NCBI RefSeq assembly: GCF_000412695.1 | Contig: NC_021499.1 | Location: forward strand, 2,852,001 to 2,916,000 | From: Pseudomonas resinovorans NBRC 106553 | Lineage (GTDB): Bacteria > Pseudomonadota > Gammaproteobacteria > Pseudomonadales > Pseudomonadaceae | Reading direction: 5' to 3' | Length of the DNA stretch: 64,000 nt | In this document: piece after piece, positions 51,992 to 61,295 of the stretch | Layout of the letters: the number at the start of each line of letters is the position of its first letter | Numbering within the stretch: position 1 is the first letter of the stretch | Notes under the pieces: generated by a model | The model's input: the letters and a program-made list of their open reading frames with translations, nothing else | Told to the model about the DNA's origin: nothing | Database searches by the model: none | Program-made: the position numbers and the translations under genes

Positions 51992-54150
51992 ACGGCATGA
52001 CCGCCCCCGTCGGTTTCAGCCGCCGGGGTTTCCTCAAGGTATCGGCCGCAGTCGGTGGCGGCCTGCTGGTGGGCTTCGCACTGCCGGGCCTGATGACCGA
52101 CGCCGAGGCCGCCGAGGGCGAGTTCACCCCCAACGCCTATATCCGCATCGACCGCAGCGGCCAGGTGTTCTTCATCATCCAGCCGGTGGAGATGGGCCAG
52201 GCCACCTATACCTCCATGCCGGCGCTGATCGCCGAGGAACTGGAGGTCCCCCTCGACCAGGTGCTGATCGAACACGCCCCGGCCGATGACAAACGCTACG
52301 CCAACCCCATGCTCGGCTTCCAGGTCACCGGCGGCTCCACCTCGGTGCCGGCCAACTGGTTGCCCCTGCGTCAGGCCGGTGCCGCCACGCGGACCTTGCT
52401 GGTGACGGCGGCGGCGCAACAGTGGGGCGTGCCGATGGAAAGCTGCAAGGCCGAGAACGGCGCGGTACTCCACCCGGAAAGCGGCCGCAAGCTGGGCTAC
52501 GGCGAGCTGGTGGACGCCGCCGCCAAGCTGCCGGCACCGGGCGAGGTGGCGCTAAAGGACCCGGCCCGGTTCAAGCTGATCGGCACGCCGGCCCAGCGCA
52601 CCGACGGTCCGGCCAAGGTCACCGGCAAGGCCATGTTCGGCATCGACGCCCGCCCCGAAGGGGTGAAGGTGGCGGCACTGACCATCTGTCCCATCATCGG
52701 CGGCACCTTCGAGTCGGTGGACGCGGCGCCGGCCATGGCGGTCAACGGCGTGCGCAAGGTGGTGCACACGAAGAACGCCGTGGCGGTCATCGCCGACCAC
52801 ACCGGTGCCGCGCGCAAGGGCCTGGCCGCGCTGCAGATCAAGTGGAACGAGGGCGCCAACGGCAAGGTCTCCAGCGCCAGCCTGCTGGAGAACATCAAGC
52901 AGGCGTCCATGGCCGATGGCGTCCAGGCCCGCGCCGAGGGCGACGTGCAGGGCGCCATGGCCAAGGCGGCGAAGAAGGTGGAGGTGGTCTACCAGGTGCC
53001 GTTCCTTGCCCACGCCTGCATGGAACCGGTGAACTGCACCGCCCATGTGCGCAAGGACGGTTGCGACCTCTGGCTAGGCGTCCAGGTGCCGACTCGGGCC
53101 AAGGCCCTGGCGGCCCAGCTCACCGGCCTGCCGGAGGAGTCGGTGGTGGTGCACAACCAGTTGCTGGGTGGCGGCTTCGGCCGGCGCCTGGAGGTGGATT
53201 TCGTGCAGCACGCGGTGGAGGTGGCCAAGCAGGTGGACTACCCGGTGAAGGTCGTCTACTCCCGCGAGGAGGACACCCGCCACAGCACCCTGCGGCCGTT
53301 CCACTACAACCACCTGGCCGCCGGCCTGGACGACGAGGGCCGGCCGGTGGTCTGGACCCACAAGGTGACCGGCGGCTCGATCATCGCGCGCTGGGCGCCG
53401 GATCGCTTCAAGGATGGCATCGACGGCGACGCCGTGCGCGACGCCGCCGGGCCCTACGCCTTCCCCAACCTGGCGGTGCACTATGTGCGGCACGAACCGC
53501 CGGAGGGCATAGTCCCGGCGTTCTGGCGCGGCGTGGGCCATACCCAGAACGCCTTCATGGTGGAGGGCTTCATGGACGAGCTGGCGGCCATGAACCAGGT
53601 GGACCCCTTCAGCTACCGCACGCCGTTGCTGCAGAAGCACCCCCGCGCCATCAAGGTGCTGGAAACGGCCCGAGAAAAGTCCGCCTGGGATTCGCCGCTG
53701 CCGGCCGGCCACGGTCGCGGCCTGGCGCTGACCTACTGCTTCGGCACCTACGCCGCCCAAGTGGCGGAGGTGAGCGTGGACGCCAGCGGCACGGTGAAGG
53801 TGCACAAGATCACCGGTGTGGTGGACTGCGGCATCCCCATCAACCCCGACTCGGTGGTGGCGCAGATGCAGAGTGGCACCGTCTTCGGGCTGACGGCGGC
53901 GCTGTTCGGCAACATCACCTTCAAGGACGGCCGGGTGGAGCAGGGCAACTTCGACAGCTACCGGCTGCTGCGGATGAACGAGGTGCCGCCCATCGAAACC
54001 CACATCATCAACAGCGGCGAATCCCCCGGCGGCCTGGGCGAGGTTTCCACCGTGGTCATCGCCCCGGCGGTGGTCAACGCCATCTTCGCCGCCACCGGCA
54101 AGCGCCTGCGCAGTCTGCCCATCGATCCGGCGGAGTTGAAGCAAGCCTGA
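51988..54150 (+). CDS. molybdopterin subunit of a xanthine-dehydrogenase-family hydroxylase (IorB-like), Tat-exported
   Basis: A 720-residue catalytic subunit with a twin-arginine signal ([10 protein letters not shown], Arg12-Arg13, then a hydrophobic stretch to about 37). Repeated MoCo-binding glycine motifs occur ([19 protein letters not shown]), and the likely base is Glu685 in GGLGEVS. It hydroxylates an N-heterocycle or oxidises an aldehyde in the periplasm. Related systems often have a cytochrome c third gene, which is missing here. It forms one operon with the small subunit, under LysR box copy 1. Confidence 0.9.
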   Translation: MNGMTAPVGFSRRGFLKVSAAVGGGLLVGFALPGLMTDAEAAEGEFTPNAYIRIDRSGQVFFIIQPVEMGQATYTSMPALIAEELEVPLDQVLIEHAPADDKRYANPMLGFQVTGGSTSVPANWLPLRQAGAATRTLLVTAAAQQWGVPMESCKAENGAVLHPESGRKLGYGELVDAAAKLPAPGEVALKDPARFKLIGTPAQRTDGPAKVTGKAMFGIDARPEGVKVAALTICPIIGGTFESVDAAPAMAVNGVRKVVHTKNAVAVIADHTGAARKGLAALQIKWNEGANGKVSSASLLENIKQASMADGVQARAEGDVQGAMAKAAKKVEVVYQVPFLAHACMEPVNCTAHVRKDGCDLWLGVQVPTRAKALAAQLTGLPEESVVVHNQLLGGGFGRRLEVDFVQHAVEVAKQVDYPVKVVYSREEDTRHSTLRPFHYNHLAAGLDDEGRPVVWTHKVTGGSIIARWAPDRFKDGIDGDAVRDAAGPYAFPNLAVHYVRHEPPEGIVPAFWRGVGHTQNAFMVEGFMDELAAMNQVDPFSYRTPLLQKHPRAIKVLETAREKSAWDSPLPAGHGRGLALTYCFGTYAAQVAEVSVDASGTVKVHKITGVVDCGIPINPDSVVAQMQSGTVFGLTAALFGNITFKDGRVEQGNFDSYRLLRMNEVPPIETHIINSGESPGGLGEVSTVVIAPAVVNAIFAATGKRLRSLPIDPAELKQA

Positions 54151-54163
54151 TCGCCATCATCCC

Positions 54164-54187
54164 CACCGGCACGAAACCGTGCCGGTG
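54164..54187 (+). terminator. hairpin after the molybdenum hydroxylase operon
   Basis: CACCGGCACG-AAAC-CGTGCCGGTG, a perfect 10-bp stem 14 bp after the stop. There is no T tract, so termination may be factor-dependent. Confidence 0.6.
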
Positions 54188-54208
54188 AGGTAAGGTGCGC
54201 CCCCTCCC

Positions 54209-54293
54209 GTAGGTTGGGCTGAGCTACGCGAAGCCCAACGATTACGGGCCACCATCCCGCTGTTGGGCTTCGCTTCGCTCTGCGCCAACCTAC
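54209..54293. repeat. extragenic palindrome (GTAGGTTGG family)
   Basis: GTAGGTTGGGCTGAG...CCAACCTAC, with an inner GCGAAGCCCAAC/GTTGGGCTTCGC pair. Confidence 0.7.
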
Positions 54294-54313
54294 AGAGCCG
54301 TACGCCTGATGGC

Positions 54314-54355
54314 TTGAGAAAAACTCAACTGGCAGCGGTCTTTATATCGTTTGTC
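54314..54355. promoter_or_regulatory. LysR regulon box, copy 2
   Basis: TTGAG-AAAAA-CTCAA, then 12 bp, then TTTATATCGTTTGTC. It lies 74 bp before the OB-fold gene that starts the CoA operon. Confidence 0.65.
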
Positions 54356-54428
54356 GCGCCCAGTCCCGATGTCGACCATGACCCCAGTCCGGAGCCGCCC
54401 GTGCGGCTTACAACAACAGGAGGTCGAC

Positions 54429-54785
54429 ATGAACCCGCTGCCATCCCTCTGGGGGGCCGATAGCCCCTCGCGCCTGCTTGGCTCCCGCCATATCGCCACC
54501 GGCGAGCTGGTCTTCCCAGCGCTGCCCGGCCACTCGCCGCTGGCCGACCAGTACCAGGTCGAATCCTTGGCCGGCGAGGGCGAGCTGTACAGCTTCACCA
54601 TCATCCACCCGAGCGCCAAGAGTGGCATCAATCCCTTCGCCCTGGGCTACCTGGACCTCGAAGGCCCGGTGCGCCTGTTCGGCCGCCTGACTGGCGGCGA
54701 GCGCCCGCTGATCGGTGGCCGCTACCGCATCGTTGCCGACGCCGACTACGGCTATGTGTTCGAAGCCCTGGAGGTGCGCCCATGA
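54429..54785 (+). CDS. DUF35-type OB-fold protein lacking the zinc ribbon
   Basis: A 118-residue partner protein of the kind that pairs with SCP2-like thiolases. The OB fold (YQVESLAGEGELYSFTIIH...YVFEALEVRP) is clear, but there is no cysteine anywhere, so the usual N-terminal zinc ribbon is absent. AGGAGG precedes ATG 54429. The stop overlaps the thiolase gene (ATGA), consistent with a complex. Confidence 0.85.
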   Translation: MNPLPSLWGADSPSRLLGSRHIATGELVFPALPGHSPLADQYQVESLAGEGELYSFTIIHPSAKSGINPFALGYLDLEGPVRLFGRLTGGERPLIGGRYRIVADADYGYVFEALEVRP

Positions 54786-55930
54786 GCCAGATGCATGTGA
54801 TGGGCGGGGCCATGACCCGCTTCGGCCGCCACCAGGGCGTCATGGCGCCGGAACTGGCCCAGCAGGCGATCCTCGCCGCCGTGGCCGATGCCGGCGTCGA
54901 GCTCAAGGACATCCAGGCCATCTACTGCGCCAACGTGCTGGGCGGCATGATCCTCGGCCAGGTGATCCTGCGCGACCTGAACCTGGCCGGCATCCCGGTC
55001 TACAACGTCGAGAACGCCTGCGCCAGCGGCGCCACCGCCGTGCATCTGGCGCGCCACGCGTTGCTCGCGGGGCAGTACCAGCGGGTGCTGGTGTTCGGCA
55101 TCGAACAGCTCACCCAGCTGGGCGGCGGCACCATCCCGCTGCAGCGCAACGACGAGAAGACCGACCTCTATGCCCGCGCCGGCATGGTCCTGCCGGCGGT
55201 GTACGCCATGCGTGCCACACGCTTCATCCACGAGCGCGGCGCAAGCCCGGCGGACCTCGCCGCCATCGCGGTGAAGAACCGCTACCACGGCTCCCTCAAC
55301 GAGTACGCCCAGCAGCGTACGGAGGTGACCCTGGAGGAGGTGCTCGGTTCGCGGATGATCGCCGACCCCCTGACCCTGCTGCAGTGCTGCCCCTCCCAGG
55401 TGGACGGGGCCGCCGCCCTGGTGCTGGGCGACAAGCCCGGCCCCCATGCCAGGGACGTGCGCGTGCTGGCTTCCAGCGTGGTGTCCGGCCTGCGCGAAGG
55501 CGCCCGCGACGACATCCTCGACGCCGAGATCACCGCCCGTGCCGCGCGCCAGGCTTACGAGCAGTCCGGCGTGGACCCGCGCGACGTCGCCGTGGTGGAA
55601 CTGCACGACGCCTTCACCATCGCCGAGCTGATCTATTACGAGGCCCTGGGCCTGGCGCCCCACGGCGACGCGGTGTCCCTGCTGCACTCCGGCGCCACCC
55701 GACTCGGTGGCCGGGTGCCAGTGAACCCCAGTGGCGGCCTGCTGGCCAAGGGGCACCCGCTGGGCGCCACCGGCGTGGCGCAGATGGTGGAGCTGATGTG
55801 GCAGCTGCAAGGCCGTGCCGGCACCCGCCAGGCCAACAACCAGCCGCGCATCGGCGTTGCCCAGTGCACCGGCGGCGGCATCGCCGGCGTCGACCACGCC
55901 GCGTCTTCCGTGCATGTGCTGGGGGTGTGA
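54782..55930 (+). CDS. SCP2-type thiolase family protein
   Basis: A 382-residue thiolase-fold enzyme. Nucleophile Cys80 (ENACASGATA), His in VVELHDAFT, GHPLGATG near the C-terminus and the final CTGGGIAG are present, so it should be active in C-C cleavage of a 3-ketoacyl-CoA or as a retro-Claisen/aldolase partner with the OB-fold protein. Substrate unknown. Confidence 0.9.
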   Translation: MSQMHVMGGAMTRFGRHQGVMAPELAQQAILAAVADAGVELKDIQAIYCANVLGGMILGQVILRDLNLAGIPVYNVENACASGATAVHLARHALLAGQYQRVLVFGIEQLTQLGGGTIPLQRNDEKTDLYARAGMVLPAVYAMRATRFIHERGASPADLAAIAVKNRYHGSLNEYAQQRTEVTLEEVLGSRMIADPLTLLQCCPSQVDGAAALVLGDKPGPHARDVRVLASSVVSGLREGARDDILDAEITARAARQAYEQSGVDPRDVAVVELHDAFTIAELIYYEALGLAPHGDAVSLLHSGATRLGGRVPVNPSGGLLAKGHPLGATGVAQMVELMWQLQGRAGTRQANNQPRIGVAQCTGGGIAGVDHAASSVHVLGV

Positions 55931-55931
55931 G

Positions 55932-56696
55932 ATGAGCGCACGACGTTTCCACAAGGGCCAGGTCGCCGCCATCACCGGCGCGGCCCGTGGCATTGGCCTG
56001 GGCATCGCAAGTCGCCTGGCGGCCCAAGGGGTCACCACCTATCTGCTGGATCGCGATGCAGCCGCTCTCGATGAGGAGGTGGCACACCTGCGTGGCGAAG
56101 GCCTGGACGTCCACGGCATCGCCCTGGACCTCACCGACGGCGCCGCCGTGGAGCGCGCCTTCGCCCGCATCGCCGAAGCCGGCGCGGGCCTCGACTTCCT
56201 GGTGAACAACGCCGGGGTGGTGCGCGACAAGCGCTTCCTGAAGATGACCGAGGAGGACTGGGACCTGGTGGTCAACACCAACCTGCGGGCGCAGTTCCTC
56301 TGCTGCCGCGAAGCGCTGCCGCTGATGCTGGAGCGCGGCTTCGGGCGCATCGTCAACCTCTCGTCCCGCGCCTGGCTGGGTGGCTTCGGCCAGGCCAACT
56401 ACTCGGCCGCCAAGGGCGGGGTGGTGAGCCTGACCCGCAGCCTGGCCATCGAGTTCGCGGCCAAGGGCATCACGGTCAACACCATAGCCCCCGGCATCGT
56501 CGACACGCCGCTGTTCCAGGCCTTCGAGCCCGAGGTGCAGGCACGCCTGAAGGACACGGTGCCGGTCAAGCGAATCGGCACCCCGGACGATATCGCCAAC
56601 GCGGTGGAGTTTTTCCTCGACCCGGCCAGTTCCTATGTGACCGGCCAGACCCTCTACGTCTGCGGCGGGCGCAGCCTGTCGTCGGCCAGCGTCTGA
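55932..56696 (+). CDS. SDR family oxidoreductase, 3-hydroxyacyl-CoA dehydrogenase-like
   Basis: A 254-residue classical SDR. TGAARGIG is at 15-22, NNAG at 92-95, a Ser at 144-145 and Tyr157-x3-Lys161 (NYSAAKGG). Asp40 after the second strand favours NAD. In this operon it most likely oxidises a 3-hydroxyacyl-CoA before thiolysis. It starts one base after the thiolase stop. Confidence 0.9.
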   Translation: MSARRFHKGQVAAITGAARGIGLGIASRLAAQGVTTYLLDRDAAALDEEVAHLRGEGLDVHGIALDLTDGAAVERAFARIAEAGAGLDFLVNNAGVVRDKRFLKMTEEDWDLVVNTNLRAQFLCCREALPLMLERGFGRIVNLSSRAWLGGFGQANYSAAKGGVVSLTRSLAIEFAAKGITVNTIAPGIVDTPLFQAFEPEVQARLKDTVPVKRIGTPDDIANAVEFFLDPASSYVTGQTLYVCGGRSLSSASV

Positions 56697-56707
56697 GGAG
56701 GCCCGCC

Positions 56708-57514
56708 ATGTCCGTGCATTTCGAGATCCAGGGCAGCGTCGCGCTGATCCGCCTGGATCGCCCCGAGGCCCTCAACGCCCTGGATGTCGACGCCCTGCGT
56801 GAGCTGCGCGCCCACCTCGCGGAGGTCCGTGACCGCCGCGAGGTGCGGGCCGCGGTGCTCACCGGCGCCGGCGAAAAGGCTTTCTGCGTCGGCGCCGATC
56901 TCAAGAGCACCCGGGCCTCCGGGGCGTCCTACGCCGAGGCGCTGTTCCTCGACAAGGAGCCGGCGGCCGACGCCGGCCTCTACATCCGCCTGATGGACCT
57001 GGCCGACCTGGAGCTGCGCAAGCCCCTGGTGGCCGCCGTCAACGGCCACTGCCTGGGCGGCGGCCTGGAACTGGCCCTGCAGTGCGACCTGCGCCTGGCC
57101 TCGGCCAACGCCAGCTTCGGCCTGCCCGAAGCCGTGGTGGGCTCGATCCCGGCGGTGTCCGGGCTGCACCGCCTGCTCAAGGCGGTGCCCCAGGCCCACG
57201 CCATGCAGATGGCCCTGACCGGCCAGCGGGTCGATGCCGCCAGCGCCCAGGGCATGGGCCTGGTGTCCGAGGTGCTGGAGTGCCCCGAGGCGCTGGTGGA
57301 GCGGGCCTTCGAACTGGCCAGCCGGATCGCCGCCCAGGCGCCCCTGGCGATCCAGGCGCTACAGGCCCTGGCGCGGCAGACCGCGCACCTCTCCGACGCC
57401 GACGCCCAGCGCCTCACCGAGCTCTACTGGGGCGTGCTGCGCGACACCGAGGACCGCCTGGAAGGCCGCGCCGCCTTCGCCGAGAAGCGCCCGCCCCAGT
57501 ACAAGGGGCGCTAG
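56708..57514 (+). CDS. enoyl-CoA hydratase/isomerase family protein
   Basis: A 268-residue crotonase. The oxyanion-hole region CVGADL (60-65) and GHCLGGGLELAL are present, with both hydratase glutamates Glu121 and Glu141 (GLPEAVVG). It should hydrate an enoyl-CoA made from the pathway acid. GAGGAGG precedes the ATG. Confidence 0.92.
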   Translation: MSVHFEIQGSVALIRLDRPEALNALDVDALRELRAHLAEVRDRREVRAAVLTGAGEKAFCVGADLKSTRASGASYAEALFLDKEPAADAGLYIRLMDLADLELRKPLVAAVNGHCLGGGLELALQCDLRLASANASFGLPEAVVGSIPAVSGLHRLLKAVPQAHAMQMALTGQRVDAASAQGMGLVSEVLECPEALVERAFELASRIAAQAPLAIQALQALARQTAHLSDADAQRLTELYWGVLRDTEDRLEGRAAFAEKRPPQYKGR

Positions 57515-57530
57515 GCGCCGGGAGAACCCT

Positions 57531-57926
57531 ATGCAACTGCACAATCCCTTCCTCCAGGGGCTGGGGGTCGAACTGGCTTGCTGGAGCACCGGCGAAGCCG
57601 AGTTCCGCCTGGCCCTGGAGCCGCGCCACCTGAACCGCCAGGGCATGCTCCACGGCGGCCTGATCGCCAGCCTGCTGGATGCCGCCTGCGGCTACGCCGG
57701 GCTGCACGCCGGCGAGGGCGAGGAGGAGGTCCATGGCGTCACCGTGATGCTCAACATCGCCTACCTCAAGCCCGCCCGCGCCGGCACCGTGATCGCCCGT
57801 GGCCGGGTGATCCGCAGCGGCCGCAGCCTGTACTTCGCCGAAGCCTCGCTGGCGACGGAGGAGGGCGAGCTGCTGGCCACCGCCCAGGGCACGTTCAAGC
57901 AGGGAGGTGGCCGCCATGCTGCGTGA
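57531..57926 (+). CDS. PaaI-type hotdog thioesterase
   Basis: A 131-residue hotdog-fold protein with the HGG motif at 41-43 and Asp50 (MLHGGLIASLLDAACG). It probably releases CoA from dead-end or aromatic acyl-CoA intermediates. ATG 57531 follows GGGAGA. Its last 11 bp overlap the CoA-transferase start. Confidence 0.9.
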   Translation: MQLHNPFLQGLGVELACWSTGEAEFRLALEPRHLNRQGMLHGGLIASLLDAACGYAGLHAGEGEEEVHGVTVMLNIAYLKPARAGTVIARGRVIRSGRSLYFAEASLATEEGELLATAQGTFKQGGGRHAA

Positions 57927-59118
57927 CGCACTCGCGGGCCTGACCGTGCTGGACTTCACCCAGATCGCCGCCGGTCCCACCTGCACCATGCTGCTGGCCG
58001 ACATGGGCGCCCGGGTGATCAAGGTCGAGCCGCCGGAAGGCGACCTTGGCCGCACCCTGGGCCCGGCCTGGGTAGGCGATTCCAGCGCCCTCTACCACGG
58101 CTTCAACCGGGGCAAGCAGGGCCTTTGCCTGGACCTGAAGAACCCCGCCGCCCTGGACGTGGCGAGGCGCCTGGTGATCGAGGCCGACGTGCTGATCGAG
58201 AGCATGCGGCCCGGGGTCATGGCACGCCTGGGCCTGGGCTTCGAGGCGGTGGCGGCGCTGAACCCGGCGCTGGTCTACTGCTCGATCTCCGCCTACGGCC
58301 AGGAAGGCCCCTACGCCGACCGCGCCGGGGTGGACGGCATCCTCCAGGCCGACTCCGGGCTAATGAGCCTGATCGGCATCCCCGGCGCACCGCCTTGCAA
58401 GGTGCAGGCGCCGGTGGTGGACGTGGTGACCGGCTACATGGCCTGCATGGCGATCCTCGCCAAGCTGCAGGCGCGGCACCGCGACGGGGAGGGCGGGCAC
58501 CTGGACGTGAGCCTGATGAACTCGGCCCTGGCCCTGCAGCAGTCGTCCATCAGCAGCTACCTGCACGACGGCGAGCTGCCCAGCCCGATCGGCAGCGCGG
58601 CGCCTTACTCGGCGCCCAACGAAGCCTTCCGCACCAATGACGGCTGGATCATGGTGGCGGCCTACAACGGCAACCGCTGGCCGCGCCTGTGCACCCTGCT
58701 GGGCCACCCGGAATGGGCCGACGACCCGCGCTTTGCCAGCTCCGCCCAGCGGGTGGCGCACCGCGCCGAGATGCAGGAAGCGCTCAACGCCGTGTTCGCC
58801 ACCCAAGACACCGCCCATTGGCTGGAACGCCTGCGCGCGGCCGACATCCTCTGCGCCAAGGTGGCCGACTATTCGGACCTGCTGAAACACCCGCAACTGG
58901 CCAGCAACGGCATGCTCGCCCGCATCGAGCATCCCCGCCACGGCACCCTGCGGGTGCCCGGCTTCCCGGTGAACAGCCAGGAGGCTGCGCGCCAGCCGTA
59001 CAAGCCCGCGCCGGACAAGGGCGAGCATTCCCGCGAGGTGCTGGCGGAGCTGGGGTATGGCGAGGGGGATGTGGCGGCGTTGCTGGAAAGCGGGGCGGTG
59101 CAAGGCCAATCCCTGTAG
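57916..59118 (+). CDS. class III CoA-transferase (CaiB/BaiF family)
   Basis: A 400-residue CoA-transferase with catalytic Asp169 (APVVDVVTG), exactly the family position. It would activate the pathway acid using a CoA donor. I chose ATG 57916, with GGGAGG 8 bp upstream; GTG 57907 is the alternative. Its TAG stop lies inside the first bases of the REP element that follows. Confidence 0.92.
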   Translation: MLRDALAGLTVLDFTQIAAGPTCTMLLADMGARVIKVEPPEGDLGRTLGPAWVGDSSALYHGFNRGKQGLCLDLKNPAALDVARRLVIEADVLIESMRPGVMARLGLGFEAVAALNPALVYCSISAYGQEGPYADRAGVDGILQADSGLMSLIGIPGAPPCKVQAPVVDVVTGYMACMAILAKLQARHRDGEGGHLDVSLMNSALALQQSSISSYLHDGELPSPIGSAAPYSAPNEAFRTNDGWIMVAAYNGNRWPRLCTLLGHPEWADDPRFASSAQRVAHRAEMQEALNAVFATQDTAHWLERLRAADILCAKVADYSDLLKHPQLASNGMLARIEHPRHGTLRVPGFPVNSQEAARQPYKPAPDKGEHSREVLAELGYGEGDVAALLESGAVQGQSL

Positions 59119-59213
59119 GAGCGATTTCAATCGCGAAGGGCAGCTCCGCTGCCCGTTCTCCCAGCCGCGCTATGCGGTCCTTCGGACCGTTTCGCGAATG
59201 AATTCGCTCCTAC
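59115..59213. repeat. REP pair directly after the CoA-transferase gene
   Basis: GTAGGAGCGATTTCAATCGC (59115-59134) faces GCGAATGAATTCGCTCCTAC (59194-59213), with GGCAGCTCCGCTGCC and GGTCCTTCGGACC hairpins inside. It begins at base 59115 and supplies the stop codon of the upstream gene. Confidence 0.75.
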
Positions 59214-59230
59214 GGAACAAGCCGCGAACC

Positions 59231-59313
59231 GTAGGTTGTGGCTGAGCGACGCGAAGCCCAACATCCGCGTCGCGCCAACCCAAGTTGGGCCGCGCTGCGC
59301 TTGGCCTAACCTA
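59231..59313. repeat. extragenic palindrome (GTAGGTTGG family)
   Basis: GTAGGTTGTGGCTGAG...GGCCTAACCTAC. It lies between the convergent CoA-transferase and beta-hydroxyacid dehydrogenase genes. Confidence 0.65.
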
Positions 59314-59324
59314 CGGGACTCTCC

Positions 59325-60215
59325 CTACTGGATTCGCACCCCCGCCAAGCCTTCCAGCACCTGCACCACATGGGTCATGTCGCGGGTGGGCTCGCCGCTG
59401 TTCACGGCCTGGTCGAACATCTGCTTCACCACCGCGCAGGCCAGCGCCGGCACGCCGGTGGTTTCGGCTTCGGCGAGGAAGAGGCGCAGGTCCTTGCGCA
59501 TCAGGTCGAGGCGGAAGCCGAAGTCGAATTCGCGTCTCAGCACGGTGCCGGCGAGCATCTGCTCGCTGGTGTAACTGCGGGCGGTGCCGGCGTTGAGGAT
59601 GTCGAGCATCTGCGCAGGGTCGAGTCCCGCCTTGATGCCGAACAGCAGCGCCTCGCTGGTGGTCACCAGGGTGGCCCCGACGATCATGTTGTTCACCAGC
59701 TTGAGGGTCTGGCCCAGGCCGGCGGCGTCCCCCAGGTGCACCACCTTGCGGCCGAAGGCGGCGAACACCGGTTCGCAGCGGGCATAGGCGTCGGCCGGGC
59801 CACCCACCATCACCGACAGGGTGCCGGCCTCGGCGCCCGCCACACCACCGGCCAGCGGCGCGTCCAGGGTGGCGATGCCCTGTGCCGCCAAAGCCTGGTC
59901 AAGGCGCCGGGCGACGCTGGGGCCGGTGGTGGAGTGGTCCACCAGTACGCGCACGGCCTGTCCGTGGATTACCCCTGAATCGCCCAGCACCACTTGCTCG
60001 ACGATCTCCGGAGTGGGCACGCAGACCAGTACGATCGCAGTGGCGTCGGCCACCGCCTTCGGTGAAGCGTGGCTGCGCGCGCCCCGTGCCAGCAGGGGCG
60101 CCAGGGCGCGGGGATCGGGATCGTGGAGTTCCAGGCCGAAGCCGTGATCCAGCAGGTGGCGGGCCATTCTCTGGCCCATGGCGCCGAGGCCGATGAAGCC
60201 GATGCTTTCGCTCAT
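59325..60215 (-). CDS. NAD(P)-dependent beta-hydroxyacid dehydrogenase (3-hydroxyisobutyrate dehydrogenase family)
   Basis: A 296-residue enzyme. The dinucleotide motif GLGAMG is at 9-14, the substrate motif DAPLAGGVAGAEAGTL at 118-133 and catalytic Lys172 (LKLVNN). It interconverts a 3-hydroxyacid and its semialdehyde. GGAG precedes ATG 60215. It lies downstream of the LysR gene on the same strand and has its own LysR-type box, so it probably belongs to the same pathway as the CoA operon. Confidence 0.9.
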   Translation of the reverse strand: MSESIGFIGLGAMGQRMARHLLDHGFGLELHDPDPRALAPLLARGARSHASPKAVADATAIVLVCVPTPEIVEQVVLGDSGVIHGQAVRVLVDHSTTGPSVARRLDQALAAQGIATLDAPLAGGVAGAEAGTLSVMVGGPADAYARCEPVFAAFGRKVVHLGDAAGLGQTLKLVNNMIVGATLVTTSEALLFGIKAGLDPAQMLDILNAGTARSYTSEQMLAGTVLRREFDFGFRLDLMRKDLRLFLAEAETTGVPALACAVVKQMFDQAVNSGEPTRDMTHVVQVLEGLAGVRIQ

Positions 60216-60295
60216 TCTTGTTCTCCAGTGCAACGGATGGACGTGGCCCGGCCGGTGGCCGAGCCGATCCATCCTAGGGAGCCGCGAATGACGCG

Positions 60296-60337
60296 GACAA
60301 AGCACTTTTAGGCCATGGGGCCTTGAGGAAAACTCAA
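60296..60337. promoter_or_regulatory. LysR regulon box, copy 3 (minus orientation)
   Basis: TTGAG-GAAAA-CTCAA at 60323-60337. On the minus strand it is followed after 12 bp by TAAAAGTGCTTTGTC (60310-60296). It overlaps the last codons of the LysR gene and faces the dehydrogenase at 60215. Confidence 0.6.
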
Positions 60338-61239
60338 GCGGCGTGGCGAGTCTGGCGCGCCTGTTCCAGCAGCCACTGGCGGAAGGTGGCCATGTCTTCG
60401 CTTTCGGCGCGGTGGCGGGGCGTCAGCAGGTAGTAGGTGTAGGCGCCCATGTCCACGGTCTGGGTGAAGGGTCGCACCAGGGTGCCTTCGCGCAGTTCCT
60501 TCTCCACCAGGAACAGCTGGGCGATGGCGATGCCCTGGCCGCCGGCCGCCGCCGCGTAGGCCATGGACGAGCTCTGGTAGGTCATGCCGGCGCGGGCGTC
60601 CACGGCGTTGGCCACGCCCGCCGCCTGCAGCCAATGGGCCCAGTCGTCCGGCCGGGCGATGGAGTGCAGCATGGTGTACTCGGCCAGGTCCGCCGGCTCC
60701 TGCAGGCCGGGGCCGGCATCCAGCAGCAGAGGGCTGCACACCGGGGCCAGGACATTGTCGCTGAGCACGTAGCAGTTGCAGTTGGGCCAGTCGCCGGCCC
60801 CCAGGCGGATGGCGGCGTCAAGGTCCTCCTTGTGGAAGTCCACCGGGTCCAGGGAGGCTGTGAGCAGCACCTCTATCTTGGGGTTCTCCTGGTGGAAGCT
60901 GGCCAGCCGCGGGATCAGCCACTGCATCGCGAAGGTGGTGTAGGCGCGCACCTTGATCTGCCGCCGCTTGGCCGGGCGCTTGAGCTTGCGGGTGGCGCCG
61001 CGCAGGTCTTCGATGATGCGCGCCACCGCCTTGAAGTACTGCTCGCCGGCCGGGGTCAGGGTGATCTGCCGGTGACCACGGACGAACAGCGGCTGCTCCA
61101 TGTACTCCTCGAGGGTGCGGATCTGCCGCGAGACGGCGCCGGGCGTGACATTCAACTCGTCGGCGGCGAGGGTGATGCTGAGGTGGCGGGCGACGGCTTC
61201 GAAGGCCCGTACGGCGTTGAGCGGCGGCAGTCTGTCCAT
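60334..61239 (-). CDS. LysR family regulator (GcvA-type), predicted master of the downstream pathway
   Basis: A 301-residue LysR protein with helix-turn-helix at about 5-65 (LSITLAADELNVTPGAVSRQIRTLEEYM) and a GcvA-like effector domain (YTTFAMQWLIPRLASF, LDAAIRLGAGDWP). It is divergent from the OprD porin, with a regulon box (61296-61310) between them. The four TTGAG-N5-CTCAA sites nearby are its probable targets. Inducer unknown. Confidence 0.9.
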   Translation of the reverse strand: MDRLPPLNAVRAFEAVARHLSITLAADELNVTPGAVSRQIRTLEEYMEQPLFVRGHRQITLTPAGEQYFKAVARIIEDLRGATRKLKRPAKRRQIKVRAYTTFAMQWLIPRLASFHQENPKIEVLLTASLDPVDFHKEDLDAAIRLGAGDWPNCNCYVLSDNVLAPVCSPLLLDAGPGLQEPADLAEYTMLHSIARPDDWAHWLQAAGVANAVDARAGMTYQSSSMAYAAAAGGQGIAIAQLFLVEKELREGTLVRPFTQTVDMGAYTYYLLTPRHRAESEDMATFRQWLLEQARQTRHAA

Positions 61240-61295
61240 GGGGGGATTCTTCTTGGCAGGGGCTCTGTGGGCGCGGAATCTTACTCTAGTTCTGC

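Noticed and set aside
52422..54188. A 588-codon frame inside the molybdenum hydroxylase large subunit
   Set aside because: Alternative frame of a verified gene, rich in Arg/Gly; no ribosome site or domain.
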